This document shows positions 1 to 9,322 of a DNA stretch of 35,146 nucleotides, piece after piece (within the stretch, counting starts at the first letter, position 1; every line of letters starts with the position of its first letter). Origin of the DNA: Desulfobacteraceae bacterium. GTDB taxonomy: Bacteria > Desulfobacterota > Desulfobacteria > Desulfobacterales > RPRI01. The notes under the pieces are model-generated. The model was not told where the DNA came from. It ran no database searches and worked only from the letters and a program-made list of their open reading frames with translations. The DNA lies in the NCBI GenBank assembly GCA_003818505.1, contig RPRI01000042.1:1-35146 (forward strand), in the 5' to 3' direction. A program made the translations under genes and the position numbers.

Positions 1-15
1 ATATTCATATGAATA

Positions 16-426
16 TCACTTTCCGCTGTTTTTCCGTATAACATCAGCTATAAAGCCCGGCGGGCGCACGACCTTCCCGCTCCGGTCTACAAAAGCATGT
101 TTCGAATAGCCCTTTGCGCGGACTGTCACTCCGTCTTCATCATATATGCAGTAATCAAACTTCATGCCGCCTTTAACGCCTGTGTCAAGGGTTGTCTCTA
201 TTATCAGGAGATCGTCATATCTGACAGGAGAGAGAAATTTGCACTGAACTTCCGAAACAGGCAGGAAAAACCCTTCTGCCTCTATAGCCTTATAAGTCAG
301 CCCCAGCGCCCGGAACATCTCCCCGCGCCCCATTTCAAACCAGCGCAGGTAATTCGCATTATAGGCATAGCCCATGTTGTCCGTATCGCCGTAAATCACC
401 CTGTATGTTGTTCTGTGTTTCAGCAT
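16..426 (-). CDS. YbgC/FadM-type acyl-CoA thioesterase
   Basis: A 136-residue single hotdog-fold protein of the 4-hydroxybenzoyl-CoA thioesterase/YbgC type, expected to hydrolyse an acyl-CoA or acyl-ACP thioester in the cytosol. The N-terminus carries the family signature YGDTDNMGYAYNANYLRWFE (about residues 12-31) with the catalytic-type Asp in GDTD; the His often found before ANYL is Asn here. Length is normal for the family. The ATG start at 426 gives the expected N-terminus. It is the last of four minus-strand genes but is separated from thrH by about 70 bases, so co-transcription is likely but not shown. The substrate cannot be told from the sequence; in an aromatic degrader it may serve acyl-CoA housekeeping. 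Confidence 0.85.
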   Translation of the reverse strand: MLKHRTTYRVIYGDTDNMGYAYNANYLRWFEMGRGEMFRALGLTYKAIEAEGFFLPVSEVQCKFLSPVRYDDLLIIETTLDTGVKGGMKFDYCIYDEDGVTVRAKGYSKHAFVDRSGKVVRPPGFIADVIRKNSGK

Positions 427-495
427 TAAACATCACCATCAAAGCCGATGAGCTTGTAAAAAGTCATATGCGAACTGATTTGAGATTTTTGGGAA

Positions 496-1107
496 TCAGC
501 AATCCCCGGCCATTTCTTTAATGATCAGTTCCTTAAGCTCGCCATACCTTTGTGTGACCGGAAGCTCCGGGAACTCCGCTACAACATTTGCGGGGGGACA
601 AAAAAGTATGCCGCGCTCCGCCTCCTTGAGCATGGCAATATCGTTATAGGAATCTCCGACAGCTATTACCCTGTAATCGAGGCTCTTTAGAGCTATCACC
701 GCTTTTTTCTTGCCTTCCTTCTGACGCAGGTTGTACCCTTCAACAGAGCCGTCTTTTCCGATAGCCAGGGTATGGCAGAAGAGGGTCGGCGATCCCAGTT
801 TCTTCATCAACGGCCCGGCAAACTGAACGAAGGTATCGGAAACGATGATAACCTGGGTCACCGATCTGAGCCAGTCAAGAAATTCAACAGCGCCTTCAAG
901 AGGATCGAGGCCGGCAATCACCTTCTGTATATCGGTTATTTTAAGATGCTCCCGGCCGAGGATCTCTATACGCCTTTTCATCAGCACATCATAATCCGAA
1001 ATATCACGGGTGGTAAGTCTCAGTTCTTCTATTCCTGTTTTTTCAGCGACATTGATCCATATCTCCGGAACAAAAACACCTTCCAGATCACTGCAGACAA
1101 TATGCAT
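496..1107 (-). CDS. thrH: ThrH: phosphoserine phosphatase / homoserine phosphotransferase
   Basis: A 203-residue HAD-superfamily enzyme closely resembling Pseudomonas aeruginosa ThrH, which transfers phosphate from phosphoserine to homoserine and so replaces homoserine kinase, besides acting as a phosphoserine phosphatase. HAD motif I appears as SDLEG with the nucleophile Asp7 and the ThrH-specific Glu9; motif II is SDTF (about residues 94-97); motif III/IV is GDSYND (about 151-156). LDPLEGAVEFLDWLR and NLRQKEGKKKAVIALKSL are also typical of ThrH. The start has a good ribosome site (AAGGAG, 4 bases before ATG). It lies about 120 bases after homoserine dehydrogenase on the same strand, which fits a role in threonine synthesis. 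Confidence 0.9.
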   Translation of the reverse strand: MHIVCSDLEGVFVPEIWINVAEKTGIEELRLTTRDISDYDVLMKRRIEILGREHLKITDIQKVIAGLDPLEGAVEFLDWLRSVTQVIIVSDTFVQFAGPLMKKLGSPTLFCHTLAIGKDGSVEGYNLRQKEGKKKAVIALKSLDYRVIAVGDSYNDIAMLKEAERGILFCPPANVVAEFPELPVTQRYGELKELIIKEMAGDC

Positions 1108-1190
1108 AATTCTCCTTCGTCAACATAGGTTCTTCTCTCAATTGGTTGGGAGAAAGGGAGCTTTGAAGTTCTGACAAGCTTTCCTTTCAC

Positions 1191-1224
1191 TTGAACCCTT
1201 GACTCCTTGGACCCTTGAATCCTC
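1191..1224 (+). repeat. Four-unit 8-base tandem repeat
   Basis: Four consecutive degenerate 8-mers, TTGAACCC, TTGACTCC, TTGGACCC and TTGAATCC, followed by TC. The unit consensus is TTGRMYCC. It lies in the gap between hom and thrH. A second four-unit array with the same unit occurs at 25951-25984. Confidence 0.75.
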
Positions 1225-1230
1225 AATCTA

Positions 1231-2547
1231 TTAATCTTCCTGATCATCATCTTCAATCCTTATCAGCGCCGGTCTTGTACCCACAACATCAAGGCGCGAT
1301 ATTTCATCAAGAGCCTTTTTCACATCAGCCTCTTTGCACAGATGCGACAGCATGACGATCGGCACCGATCCGTTTGTCTTCCTTCCTTTCTGATGCACAG
1401 ACTTGAGGCTTATGCCGTAATTTCCGAGAATACCCGATATTTTTGAAAGCACTCCGGGCCTGTCAAGAGCCGCAAACCTGAAATAGTAATGGGTTGATAT
1501 TTCGTCAACCGGCATAACAGGTATCTTCCTGATACCGGCCATCCGGAATGAAAGCAGGGGAATTCTTCCGACCGAGCCGGAAAGGATATTCCTTGCAAGA
1601 TCGACCGTGTCGCTTATTACGGCGCTTGCCGTGGGCATCATGCCTGCGCCCAGTCCGTAAAGAAGTATATCTCCGACCGCATCACCCGATATCGTTACGG
1701 CATTAAGAGACCCGTTGACATTGGACAGAAGATTCTTACAGGGAATCATTGTCGGATGCACACGCGCTTCCACCGAATCTCCCCTCTTTTTGCTGATTGC
1801 AAGAAGCTTGATCCTGTATTCGAACTGTTTCGCAAACTCAATGTCAAGCGGTGTAATCTTCGAAATGCCCTCAATATAAATATCCTTAAGATTAATTTCC
1901 ATGCCGTAGGCGATAGCATTGAGAATGGCAAGCTTATGGGCGGTATCATGCCCCTCGATGTCGAGCGTAGGATCGGCTTCTGCAAACCCTTTTGCCTGCG
2001 CCTCGGAAAGCGCCGACTCAAACGTTGTTCCGTCATCGGTTATTTTCGAGAGGATATAATTGCATGTTCCGTTTAAAATCCCCGTCATCGACCTGACATG
2101 GTTTCCTGCAAGGGATTCTCTCAGGGTTTTAATGATCGGCATGCAGCCTCCGACGCTTGCTTCGTATGCAACGTCGACTCCCTTTGCTGCGGCAGCCCCG
2201 AAGATCTCATTTCCGCAGGACGCAAGAAGAGCCTTGTTTGCCGTCACGACCTGCTTTCCGTTCTTTATGGCCCTTAAAATCAAATCCTTCGCTATCTTCT
2301 CGCCGCCTATCATTTCGAGGATTATATCAGTCTCAGGATCATCGACTACTTTAAAGGCATCGCCGGTAAATACTCCTTCACCGAATTTAATCCCCCTGTC
2401 GCGGCCCGGATCAAGATCGGCAACATATTTTAAATTCAATTCAGCGCCTGCCCTCGAGCTGATGAGGTCTTTATTTTCAAGAAGTATTTTGGCGACACCT
2501 GTCCCGACTGTTCCGCAACCCAGCAGGCCTATATTAATTTTTCTCAT
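1231..2547 (-). CDS. hom: Homoserine dehydrogenase with C-terminal ACT domain
   Basis: A 438-residue NAD(P)-dependent homoserine dehydrogenase (aspartate semialdehyde to homoserine, the branch to threonine and methionine). The N-terminal Rossmann motif is GLLGCGTVGTGV (about residues 8-19). The catalytic domain contains NGTCNYIL (about 159-166), GFAEADPTLDIEGHD and HKLAILNAIA, all family hallmarks. The last about 80 residues (from HYYFRFAALDRPGVLSKISG) are an ACT domain, normally the site of threonine feedback. The ATG has GGAG upstream at a slightly long spacing. It follows the AlaC-like aminotransferase gene by about 80 bases and precedes thrH, forming a likely amino-acid operon. Confidence 0.95.
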   Translation of the reverse strand: MRKINIGLLGCGTVGTGVAKILLENKDLISSRAGAELNLKYVADLDPGRDRGIKFGEGVFTGDAFKVVDDPETDIILEMIGGEKIAKDLILRAIKNGKQVVTANKALLASCGNEIFGAAAAKGVDVAYEASVGGCMPIIKTLRESLAGNHVRSMTGILNGTCNYILSKITDDGTTFESALSEAQAKGFAEADPTLDIEGHDTAHKLAILNAIAYGMEINLKDIYIEGISKITPLDIEFAKQFEYRIKLLAISKKRGDSVEARVHPTMIPCKNLLSNVNGSLNAVTISGDAVGDILLYGLGAGMMPTASAVISDTVDLARNILSGSVGRIPLLSFRMAGIRKIPVMPVDEISTHYYFRFAALDRPGVLSKISGILGNYGISLKSVHQKGRKTNGSVPIVMLSHLCKEADVKKALDEISRLDVVGTRPALIRIEDDDQED

Positions 2548-2629
2548 ACAAACAGTCTCCGTCTATAGGAACATGAATTTACAGTATAATTATGCGTGTA
2601 TCAGCGAAAATCAGTATACTGATAATAAT

Positions 2630-3796
2630 CTACAGAATCTTTTTGATTCCGCGAACGGCCTGGTTTATGCGCATCGCATTTTCAATGAGCGCGAAGCGAA
2701 CATATTCATCCCCGTACTCTCCGAAACCGAGACCCGGGGCAACAGCAACCTGCGCCTCTTTTATGAGAAACTTGGAAAATTCTACCGAACCCATCTTCAC
2801 ATATTTATCGGGAATTTTCCCCCACACGAACATCGTCCCTTTCGGACTTTTAATATCCCAGCCTATCCTGCCAAGTCCGTTTAGAAGGGCGTCCCTCCGC
2901 TCCCTGTAAGTATCGCATATCTCTTTCACGCAATCCTGCGGACCGTTTAAAGCGATAATCGACGCTATCTGGATCGGCTGAAATACTCCGTAATCGAGGT
3001 AGCTTTTTATTCTGCGCAGAGCGGCGACAATTTCCGGATTACCGACACAGAATCCGACCCGCCATCCCGGCATGTTATAGCTTTTTGAAAGTGAAAAGAA
3101 TTCAACCCCGACATCCTTTGCGCCCCTGGCCTGCAGAAAACTTGGCGCTGTATAACCGTCAAAAATAAGATCTGCATATGCGAAGTCGTGGATGACCATT
3201 ATATCGTGCTCCTTCGCATAATCTACTATCTTTTCGAAGAAGTCGAGGGTCACGACTTCGGTTGTCGGATTATGTGGATAGCTTATTATTAGAACTTTCG
3301 GCTTCGGCCATGTCTGCCGCGTGGCATTTATAAGATTTTCGAAAAAATCACAGCCGGGCCCGACCGGAATTCCCCTGACATCTCCTCCCGCAATTATTGC
3401 CGAAAAAGGATGAATGGGATAAGTAGGCGTGGGAGTAAAAATCACGTCTCCGGGTCTTATAGTAACGAGAATAAGATGTGACAATCCTTCCTTAACACCT
3501 ATTGTCACAATAGCCTCATTGTCGGGATCAATATCCACATCGAACCTGCGCTTGTACCATCCCGCTATGGCCATTCTCAGCTTGGTTATTCCCATGGAGG
3601 CTGAATAACGGTGATTAGGCGGTTTCTGGGCGGCTTCCGTAAGCTTATCGACAATATGCTGGGGTGTTCCAAGATCGGGATTTCCCATGCCGAGATCGAT
3701 TATATCTTCTCCGGCGTGCCTTGCATCCATCTTTATCTTGTTGACTGTAGCAAAGACATACGGGGGTAAACGGTCAAGTCGCGCAAACTTATTCAT
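2630..3796 (-). CDS. AlaC-like PLP aminotransferase (alanine transaminase type)
   Basis: A 388-residue fold-type I (class I/II) aminotransferase, close along its length to Escherichia coli AlaC (glutamate:pyruvate aminotransferase): it shares [16 protein letters not shown] at the N-terminus, [26 protein letters not shown] and the PLP-lysine motif [15 protein letters not shown] (about residues 227-241). FALIEN near the C-terminus includes the carboxylate-binding Arg just before it (VRFALIEN). Ribosome site GAGG lies 7 bases before the ATG. It heads the run aminotransferase-hom-thrH. The substrate could also be an aspartate-family amino acid given the neighbours; LL-diaminopimelate aminotransferase is the nearest alternative name. 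Confidence 0.85.
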   Translation of the reverse strand: MNKFARLDRLPPYVFATVNKIKMDARHAGEDIIDLGMGNPDLGTPQHIVDKLTEAAQKPPNHRYSASMGITKLRMAIAGWYKRRFDVDIDPDNEAIVTIGVKEGLSHLILVTIRPGDVIFTPTPTYPIHPFSAIIAGGDVRGIPVGPGCDFFENLINATRQTWPKPKVLIISYPHNPTTEVVTLDFFEKIVDYAKEHDIMVIHDFAYADLIFDGYTAPSFLQARGAKDVGVEFFSLSKSYNMPGWRVGFCVGNPEIVAALRRIKSYLDYGVFQPIQIASIIALNGPQDCVKEICDTYRERRDALLNGLGRIGWDIKSPKGTMFVWGKIPDKYVKMGSVEFSKFLIKEAQVAVAPGLGFGEYGDEYVRFALIENAMRINQAVRGIKKIL

Positions 3797-3854
3797 CTTT
3801 CAACCTCAATTCTGATCTGTTAAAAGTGATTAATAAGCCGAATATCGAAATCCG

Positions 3855-3979
3855 GACGGCAAAGTAAAAAGCTCATTATGCAAGGCGCACGAATCTTGAG
3901 GAATGAAGCGTACTTTTAGTACGCTGCAATGACAAAAGATAAAGTGCAACACAGCAGAATGACTTTTTATGAAGCCGTC
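3855..3979 (+). repeat. R1 palindromic element, copy a
   Basis: A 125-base non-coding element. Its ends are imperfect inverted repeats: GACGGCAAAGTAAAAAG on the left pairs with the complement of CTTTTTATGAAGCCGTC on the right. In the middle is a perfect hairpin, GCGTAC-TTTTA-GTACGC (3908-3924). A second copy lies inverted at 25755-25882 with the same ends and middle hairpin. It sits between the divergent aminotransferase and purM genes. It encodes nothing and resembles a MITE or large REP/ERIC-type element. Confidence 0.8.
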
Positions 3980-4061
3980 AAGTTTAGTTACAATATATGG
4001 CATCTTATGTCAAAAAATTTGTTTTGACTTTTGAACCCGATCGGTTTAAATCCAGATTACT

Positions 4062-4200
4062 TTGAAGCTTCCCGCAGCAGGCTGTGGGAAATCTTCTGCC
4101 ATAGGGAATAGCGTCTATTTTAAATTCGCCCGCTAACCCGCAGCAAGTCCGCCGCGGCGGACCTTCGGCGGGGAATGCGCTCGCTGTTTTGGTTCAACAA
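4062..4200 (+). repeat. R2 hairpin-rich element, copy a
   Basis: About 139 bases beginning TGAAGCTTCCCGCAGCAGG and ending CTCGCTGTTTTGGTTCAAC. The core GGGAATAGCGTCTATTTT is shared exactly with the inverted copy at 11661-11784. It contains two GC-rich stem-loops: CCCGCAG...CTGTGGG near the start and a CCGCCG...CGGCGG run near 4150-4171. Together with R1a it fills most of the 523-base gap before purM; I see no gene in the rest of that gap. Confidence 0.75.
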
Positions 4201-4320
4201 AAATCAGACATGCTTACCTTATCAATATGTACTCTGGCCCCGATAAGCGGGATAAGTGAGCATATTTCGACTTTTTGCAATACCGTCCCATTTTATCTTT
4301 TCTAAAAAACGGAGTTTAAT

Positions 4321-5364
4321 ATGAAAGAATCTCTGACATATGCCGATGCAGGTGTTGATATCGATAAGGCAAACAGGCTGGTTGCATCAATAAAAGAAAT
4401 TGCAAAAAAAACAAGCCGGTCAGGCGTAATAGGCGAAATAGGCGGATTCGGCGGCCTCTTTTCCCTCAACACGGAAAACATGGAAAAACCTGTGCTCGTG
4501 AGCTCAACTGACGGAGTTGGAACAAAACTGAAAGTTGCCTTCATGGCAGGCAAACATGATACGGTAGGCATTGATCTTGTTGCAATGAGCGTAAACGATA
4601 TCCTTGTTCAGGGAGCCGAACCCTTATTTTTCCTTGATTACTTCGCCACCGGAAAGCTTGATACGGAAATAGCCATTGATGTCATAAAGGGAATCGCAGA
4701 AGGATGCAAACAGGCAAAATGCGCTCTTTTAGGCGGTGAAACAGCCGAAATGCCCGGATTTTACAAGAAAAACGAGTATGACCTTGCAGGCTTTGCAGTG
4801 GGCCTTGTAGATTGTCATAAAATCATAGACGGTTCCGGCATACGCATGGGGCACAAGCTTATTGCCATTACTTCAAGCGGACTTCACAGCAACGGATATT
4901 CTCTAGCCCGCAAGATATGCTTTGATCACCTTAAACTGAAAATCGACTCCTACATCCCCGAACTAGGCAAAACAATAGGCGAAGAGCTTCTCACTCCGAC
5001 GAGGATCTATTCGGGAATTATTCTCAGTCAGCTTAAAGATCTTCCGATCCACGGGCTGGCTCACATAACAGGCGGAGGAATATCCGAAAATATTATCCGC
5101 ATAATACCCGAAACATGCATGCTGAGGATTAAAAAAGGAAGCTGGGACATACCCCCGGTCTTTAATTATCTGCAAGAGGCCGGGAAAATCTCCGAAGAAG
5201 AGATGATGAGAACTTTCAATAACGGGATCGGGATGGTGGCTATCGTACCCGAAAAATCGGCGCACGAGGTTATGGAGCGCTTTGCAGCCATCAATGAAAA
5301 AACATTTCTCATCGGAGATATCGCGGAAAGAAAAAACTCTCAGACAAAATTAAAATGGGTATGA
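4321..5364 (+). CDS. purM: Phosphoribosylformylglycinamidine cyclo-ligase (AIR synthetase)
   Basis: A 347-residue PurM, which closes the imidazole ring of aminoimidazole ribonucleotide using ATP in purine synthesis. The N-terminus SLTYADAGVDIDKANRLV is diagnostic, followed by IGGFGGLF (about residues 41-48), LVSSTDGVGTKLKVA (about 59-73), DLVAMSVNDILVQGAEPLFF and LLGGETAEMPG (about 137-147). The C-terminal half has GLAHITGGGISENI (about 245-258). Length is normal. The ATG has CGGAG six bases upstream. It is the first gene of a plus-strand run with tsaD 43 bases downstream. Confidence 0.97.
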   Translation: MKESLTYADAGVDIDKANRLVASIKEIAKKTSRSGVIGEIGGFGGLFSLNTENMEKPVLVSSTDGVGTKLKVAFMAGKHDTVGIDLVAMSVNDILVQGAEPLFFLDYFATGKLDTEIAIDVIKGIAEGCKQAKCALLGGETAEMPGFYKKNEYDLAGFAVGLVDCHKIIDGSGIRMGHKLIAITSSGLHSNGYSLARKICFDHLKLKIDSYIPELGKTIGEELLTPTRIYSGIILSQLKDLPIHGLAHITGGGISENIIRIIPETCMLRIKKGSWDIPPVFNYLQEAGKISEEEMMRTFNNGIGMVAIVPEKSAHEVMERFAAINEKTFLIGDIAERKNSQTKLKWV

Positions 5365-5407
5365 AAACATCCGAAGCTACTATCAAGGTTTATAAACTTA
5401 ATATCCC

Positions 5408-6403
5408 ATGATTATTCTTGGCATCGAAACATCGTGCGATGAAACTGCTGCATCAGTTGTCGATAACGGGACCGCAATATTCTCTTCTGTCGTATCATCC
5501 CAGGTCGATGTTCATTCCCGGTACGGCGGAGTAGTCCCTGAGCTTGCCTCCCGGGAACACATGGGGACCATCGTCACCGTAGTCAGGGAGGCAATACGAC
5601 AATCCGGCATCGGGCAGGAGCGTCTTGACGCGATAGCCGTTACACTGGGGCCGGGACTTGTCGGCTGCCTGCTGGTAGGTTTCTCATTCGCGAAGGCTTA
5701 TGCGTTCGGGCTCGGCATACCATGGACAGGAGTGAATCACCTCGAGGGACATATTCATTCTGTTTTTCTCGGGCCTGATCCGCCCCCCTTTCCTTTCATA
5801 TCACTCCTTGCTTCGGGCGGGCACACGGGCATTTATCTTGTTACCTCCCACACCGGCATGGAGCTTCTCGGACAAACCCGCGATGATGCGGCCGGAGAAG
5901 CCTTCGACAAGGTTGCCAAAATGCTCGGCCTCGGATATCCCGGCGGGAGCATCATAGGAAATCTCGCCGAAAAAGGGGATCCCGGCAAAATCGATTTTCC
6001 GAGACCCTACCTTGACAAATCGGGATTTGATTTCAGCTTCAGCGGGATAAAGACATCGGTCAGCCGTTTTATCCGGACGCATTCAGCCGAATACAAAGAA
6101 ATGACGCCGGATATCGCCGCGGGTTTCCAGGAGGCGGTAGTTGATGTCTTATCTTATAAACTTCTCCTTGCCGCAAAAGCAAAAAGATGCAAACATGTCT
6201 CAATAGTTGGAGGGGTTGCGGCAAACAAAAGATTGAGGGAAAAGATAATAAAGGATGCCGGTCCTACGGGAATAAAGGTACATATGCCTTCTCATGCTTT
6301 ATGCGGAGATAATGCTGCCATGATAGCCGCAGCAGGTTATTACCTTCTTATAAACGGCGGACCGCAGGATCTGAGTTTGGATGTGTTTTCGAGAGCTAAA
6401 TGA
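5408..6403 (+). CDS. tsaD: tRNA N6-adenosine threonylcarbamoyltransferase TsaD
   Basis: A 331-residue TsaD (Gcp/Kae1 family), which transfers the threonylcarbamoyl group to A37 of tRNAs reading ANN codons, together with TsaB and TsaE. The ASKHA fold begins LGIETSCDETAA. The metal-binding motif HLEGH gives His111 and His115, the same numbers as in E. coli. LLASGGHTGIYLV (about 133-145) and the C-terminal CGDNAAMIA (metal-ligand Asp near residue 303) complete the site. The ribosome site is weak. It follows purM closely; no functional link is implied. Confidence 0.96.
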   Translation: MIILGIETSCDETAASVVDNGTAIFSSVVSSQVDVHSRYGGVVPELASREHMGTIVTVVREAIRQSGIGQERLDAIAVTLGPGLVGCLLVGFSFAKAYAFGLGIPWTGVNHLEGHIHSVFLGPDPPPFPFISLLASGGHTGIYLVTSHTGMELLGQTRDDAAGEAFDKVAKMLGLGYPGGSIIGNLAEKGDPGKIDFPRPYLDKSGFDFSFSGIKTSVSRFIRTHSAEYKEMTPDIAAGFQEAVVDVLSYKLLLAAKAKRCKHVSIVGGVAANKRLREKIIKDAGPTGIKVHMPSHALCGDNAAMIAAAGYYLLINGGPQDLSLDVFSRAK

Positions 6404-6493
6404 GACCGTTTATCGGGGTTAGTGTTTTACTTTTCACACAAAGGCCCAAAGCTCACAAAGAAAAAAACAGCGGATTGTAAAAGGAGATACGAC

Positions 6494-7234
6494 ATGGCCA
6501 TAAATAAAATCTTACAGGCAACGGTTATAATATGCGCATCTCTCATTTTCGCATCCTGCGCCGTAAACAAACTGGACAATTCCCTTGATTATAAAACAGG
6601 CAGGTATGCTCCTTCAAAACCCTTTGAAGGAACGCTTGGAGTTGATGAATTCATCGATTTGAGGCCGCAGGGAACAACAAGCGATGCTAAAAAGTGGATA
6701 GGCTTTATTCCGGGCGTTTTATGGATCGATTTTGTTTCCGAAACACCCGATACCTTTACCGGATTCTCCTCATACAATTCTTTTCCTTTCAAATCTTCCT
6801 TTGCAAGGGCGATATACAGGAACTTAAGCGAAAATGGTCTTTTTGAAAAAACGGTCTATCTCCCGGAAGAAAGATATGCAAAAACAAAATGGCGTCTTGA
6901 AGGAATCATCAGGCAAACAACGCTAAAGGAAAGTTGCTATTATTACGGATCGGGATTTTATGCGTGGTGCACCCGCATAATCGGTCTTCCTTACGTCTCG
7001 TATGAAACCGAACTCGACATCACGCTCAGGTTAAGGCGCTTAAGTAATGATGAGATAATCTGGACACACGAATTAAAGGGGTCAAAAACAGACAGGTATT
7101 ACAACATCTACCAGCTCATGATCGGAAAAGATGAAAAGCATATTCTTTCCTACAACTTTTCAAAAATCCTGGAAGAGAAGATGCCGTCTGCCATGGAATC
7201 TCTCAATACGGCTCTTGCAGCATCCTCGCGGTGA
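6494..7234 (+). CDS. Putative lipoprotein of unknown function
   Basis: A 246-residue protein I do not recognise. I chose the ATG at 6494 rather than upstream in-frame codons because AAGGAG lies 7 bases before it and it begins a proper signal peptide: Lys5, then a hydrophobic stretch (residues 7-20) ending in FASC, a lipobox-like site with the lipid-bearing Cys at 22. The mature part has no obvious repeats or membrane segments; it holds several aromatic-rich stretches (WIGFIPGVLWIDF about 60-72, CYYYGSGFYAWC near 150-160). It is probably anchored in the outer membrane facing the periplasm. It follows tsaD by 90 bases and ends facing nagZ. Confidence 0.75.
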   Translation: MAINKILQATVIICASLIFASCAVNKLDNSLDYKTGRYAPSKPFEGTLGVDEFIDLRPQGTTSDAKKWIGFIPGVLWIDFVSETPDTFTGFSSYNSFPFKSSFARAIYRNLSENGLFEKTVYLPEERYAKTKWRLEGIIRQTTLKESCYYYGSGFYAWCTRIIGLPYVSYETELDITLRLRRLSNDEIIWTHELKGSKTDRYYNIYQLMIGKDEKHILSYNFSKILEEKMPSAMESLNTALAASSR

Positions 7235-7302
7235 AACCTTTAACCAGGCCGGGTCGGGGTATGGGCCAATGCGTTTTGCCGGAAAATTATGAGGCGTCAT
7301 AA

Positions 7303-8340
7303 TCACCACCCCGGCAGGAACTTTTCCTTATGCCGCAGGATACGGCGGACCGATATTTCAGCATCCGTTTTTATCTTTTCAGCATCGCGCATATTCTTTA
7401 AAATTTCCTCAAAAGCGGATTCAATATCCGGCCCTGCATGGCATATCAGCATCATGTCAATTCCGGCGGACAGTACCTGCCGGACCGATGTCCTGATATC
7501 AAAATGATTTTTCACGGCTCCCATATCGAGGTCATCCGTCATTATAATACCTTCGTAACCCATGGAATCACGCAAAAGCTCTTTTGCAATTTTCACGGAG
7601 AGGCTTGCCGGCCATTTCCCGTCAATTCCGGTATACAGAATGTGGGACAGCATTATTCCGGCGACGTTGTGCCTTATGGCAGCTTCAAAAGGAATAAAGT
7701 CAAAAGATTCCATGTCGGAAAGTCCGGCATCAAATGACGGAAGATCAAGATGGGAATCGAGAAGGGTTCTTCCTATGCCCGGGAAATGCTTTGCAACGGC
7801 CATTATTTTTTTTGCCTGGAGTCCCTCGATAACCGCAACGCCCATCTTCGAAACCCGGTAAGGATCATGCCCGAAAACCCTTCCCGCCATTATGCTCGGT
7901 ACTCCTTCCGGAGCTACATCCATGACAGGCGCCATGTTCATATTTATTCCGACTCCGAGCAGTTCGGATGCGGTTGTCGCAGCAAACTGAACGGCGTCCT
8001 CTTCGTTTTTCATCGCCGGATTCCCGGGAAAAACGGTAAAGGGTTCTTTCAGCCTCGCCACCTGACCGCCTTCCTGATCAACAGATATTATAAGAGGAGG
8101 CTGACCGCATGACCCGGCATAATCCTGTATGGACTTACACAGGATCTTAATCTGTTCCGGGGCTTTCACATTTCCGGAAAAGAGTATTACGCCGCCGACT
8201 TTTACGGTATCTATAAGGAATTTCAGTTCACCCGAAAGTTCCGTTCCTTCAAAGCCCGCCATTATACGCTGACCCGCAAGCTGTTCCAAAGAAAAATCTG
8301 AAATATTCATCCCACCCGAACCTCTGGCCGCATGAACCAC
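7303..8340 (-). CDS. nagZ: Glycoside hydrolase family 3, NagZ-type beta-N-acetylhexosaminidase
   Basis: A 345-residue GH3 enzyme of the NagZ type, which removes N-acetylglucosamine from muropeptides in cell-wall recycling. The acid/base loop signature KHFPGIGRTLLDSH spans residues 184-197, and MTDDLDMGA (267-275) carries the nucleophile Asp. ISVDQEGGQVARL (85-97) and RVFGHDP (154-160) are also family marks. The GTG start at 8340 is preferred because AGGAGG lies four bases upstream; an internal ATG at 8310 (residue 11) is the alternative. No signal peptide is visible, so it is cytosolic. It is monocistronic by appearance. Confidence 0.9.
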   Translation of the reverse strand: MVHAARGSGGMNISDFSLEQLAGQRIMAGFEGTELSGELKFLIDTVKVGGVILFSGNVKAPEQIKILCKSIQDYAGSCGQPPLIISVDQEGGQVARLKEPFTVFPGNPAMKNEEDAVQFAATTASELLGVGINMNMAPVMDVAPEGVPSIMAGRVFGHDPYRVSKMGVAVIEGLQAKKIMAVAKHFPGIGRTLLDSHLDLPSFDAGLSDMESFDFIPFEAAIRHNVAGIMLSHILYTGIDGKWPASLSVKIAKELLRDSMGYEGIIMTDDLDMGAVKNHFDIRTSVRQVLSAGIDMMLICHAGPDIESAFEEILKNMRDAEKIKTDAEISVRRILRHKEKFLPGW

Positions 8341-8629
8341 CTATCCTCCTAAGCGTTTGAAAAGATATTATTTTTTAGATGCGGCAGTATAGGGATAATG
8401 GGTTTGTGTGTCAAGGGGAAAGAGCCGCAATATTCGGTAATAAGGAATCACCACGTAAGCCGAACAATAGCGCCTCCCGGCAACTCCTTTCACTCACAAA
8501 CAAATGACTTTGGAAAGTTATGAAGTTGAGGATTACGATTTGGAACAGAGTAACGGGCTTTTCAGCGGGCGCGGCCTTTTGCGATCCGCTGCAAGAGCAT
8601 TGTTATGCTAAAAAGGTTTATCATTGGGA

Positions 8630-9085
8630 CTACGGCATCACGAAGTTCTGACAGGCAATTAAGTACCTATAGCCATATTCAATGACTGGCTCCTTCCGCT
8701 GATTTGTAACCTTGCACTTGATTGATGCAAATCCTCGGTCTGGTTTACTCCGTGATCTTTTTAACTCCGTCCACCTGGCATTCACTGAAAGGACGTCACC
8801 CGGACGCACAGGATTGAACATTTTTGCCTCGTGCATACCAACGCCGCTTAGGATTGCAACATTCCCCTGTGCCTCAACAACAACCCGGGTGCAAGCTGAG
8901 AGAGTATGAAGGGAGGATGCAACCAGTCCACCAAAAAGAGATTCACTCGCCGTGTTCTCATCAATATGGAACGGTTGAGGATCAAATTTATTTCCAAAAT
9001 CGACAATTGCCTCCCTATTCATTACGACAGGCTGACAATGAAGATGTTCTCCATCCTTCAAATCATCGAAATATCTCTTTTTCAT
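8630..9085 (-). CDS. MaoC-like hotdog dehydratase
   Basis: A 151-residue single-hotdog protein of the MaoC/(R)-specific enoyl-CoA hydratase type. The hydratase-like motif NKFDPQPFHIDENTA (about residues 33-47) places the catalytic-type Asp and His, followed by FGGLVASSLHT (about 51-61). MFNPVRPGD (about 89-97) is typical of the family. The reaction would be hydration of an enoyl-CoA, but many MaoC-like proteins have unknown substrates. AAGGA lies upstream of the ATG at a long spacing. It stands alone between nagZ and the transposase region. Confidence 0.8.
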   Translation of the reverse strand: MKKRYFDDLKDGEHLHCQPVVMNREAIVDFGNKFDPQPFHIDENTASESLFGGLVASSLHTLSACTRVVVEAQGNVAILSGVGMHEAKMFNPVRPGDVLSVNARWTELKRSRSKPDRGFASIKCKVTNQRKEPVIEYGYRYLIACQNFVMP

Positions 9086-9270
9086 TCTTGCGATCTTCCT
9101 TGAAGCAAGGGGTAGTAAATAAGGGACGTATCCATATTACAAACTTATTTATCAAATAGCAAAAAAGGTATATCAATAATAATTTATCAAGTTTAAATGG
9201 TTAATACGTCCCCTATATTGTTCCCGAAGCTTAATCAGTCTCGTTAGTATCAAACTGATCTTGAATATAT

Positions 9271-9319
9271 ACGGGACGTTCGTGAATATATACGCGATAT
9301 ACGGGACGTTCGTGCAGAA
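9271..9319 (+). repeat. Left REP-like pair flanking the RAYT gene
   Basis: Two direct copies of ACGGGACGTTCGTG, at 9271-9284 and 9301-9314; the inner copy continues into CAGAA (to 9319). The inner copy is inverted relative to 10362-10380 on the other side of the transposase gene, matching at 18 of 19 bases. Degenerate GGGACGT/ACGTCCC words also occur at about 9121 and 9205. Confidence 0.75.
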
Positions 9320-9322
9320 CGT

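Noticed and set aside
1..16. Perfect 16-base palindrome at the window start (ATATTCAT-ATGAATAT)
   Set aside because: Short and AT-rich, with no loop; could be chance and its left context is outside the window.
2060..2884. Plus-strand open frame of 274 codons across hom and the aminotransferase
   Set aside because: Antisense to two firmly identified genes, and it spans their intergenic gap; no recognisable protein features.
7287..7302. TTATGA-GGCG-TCATAA between the converging lipoprotein and nagZ genes as a terminator
   Set aside because: Only six AT-rich base pairs and no T-run; too weak to call.
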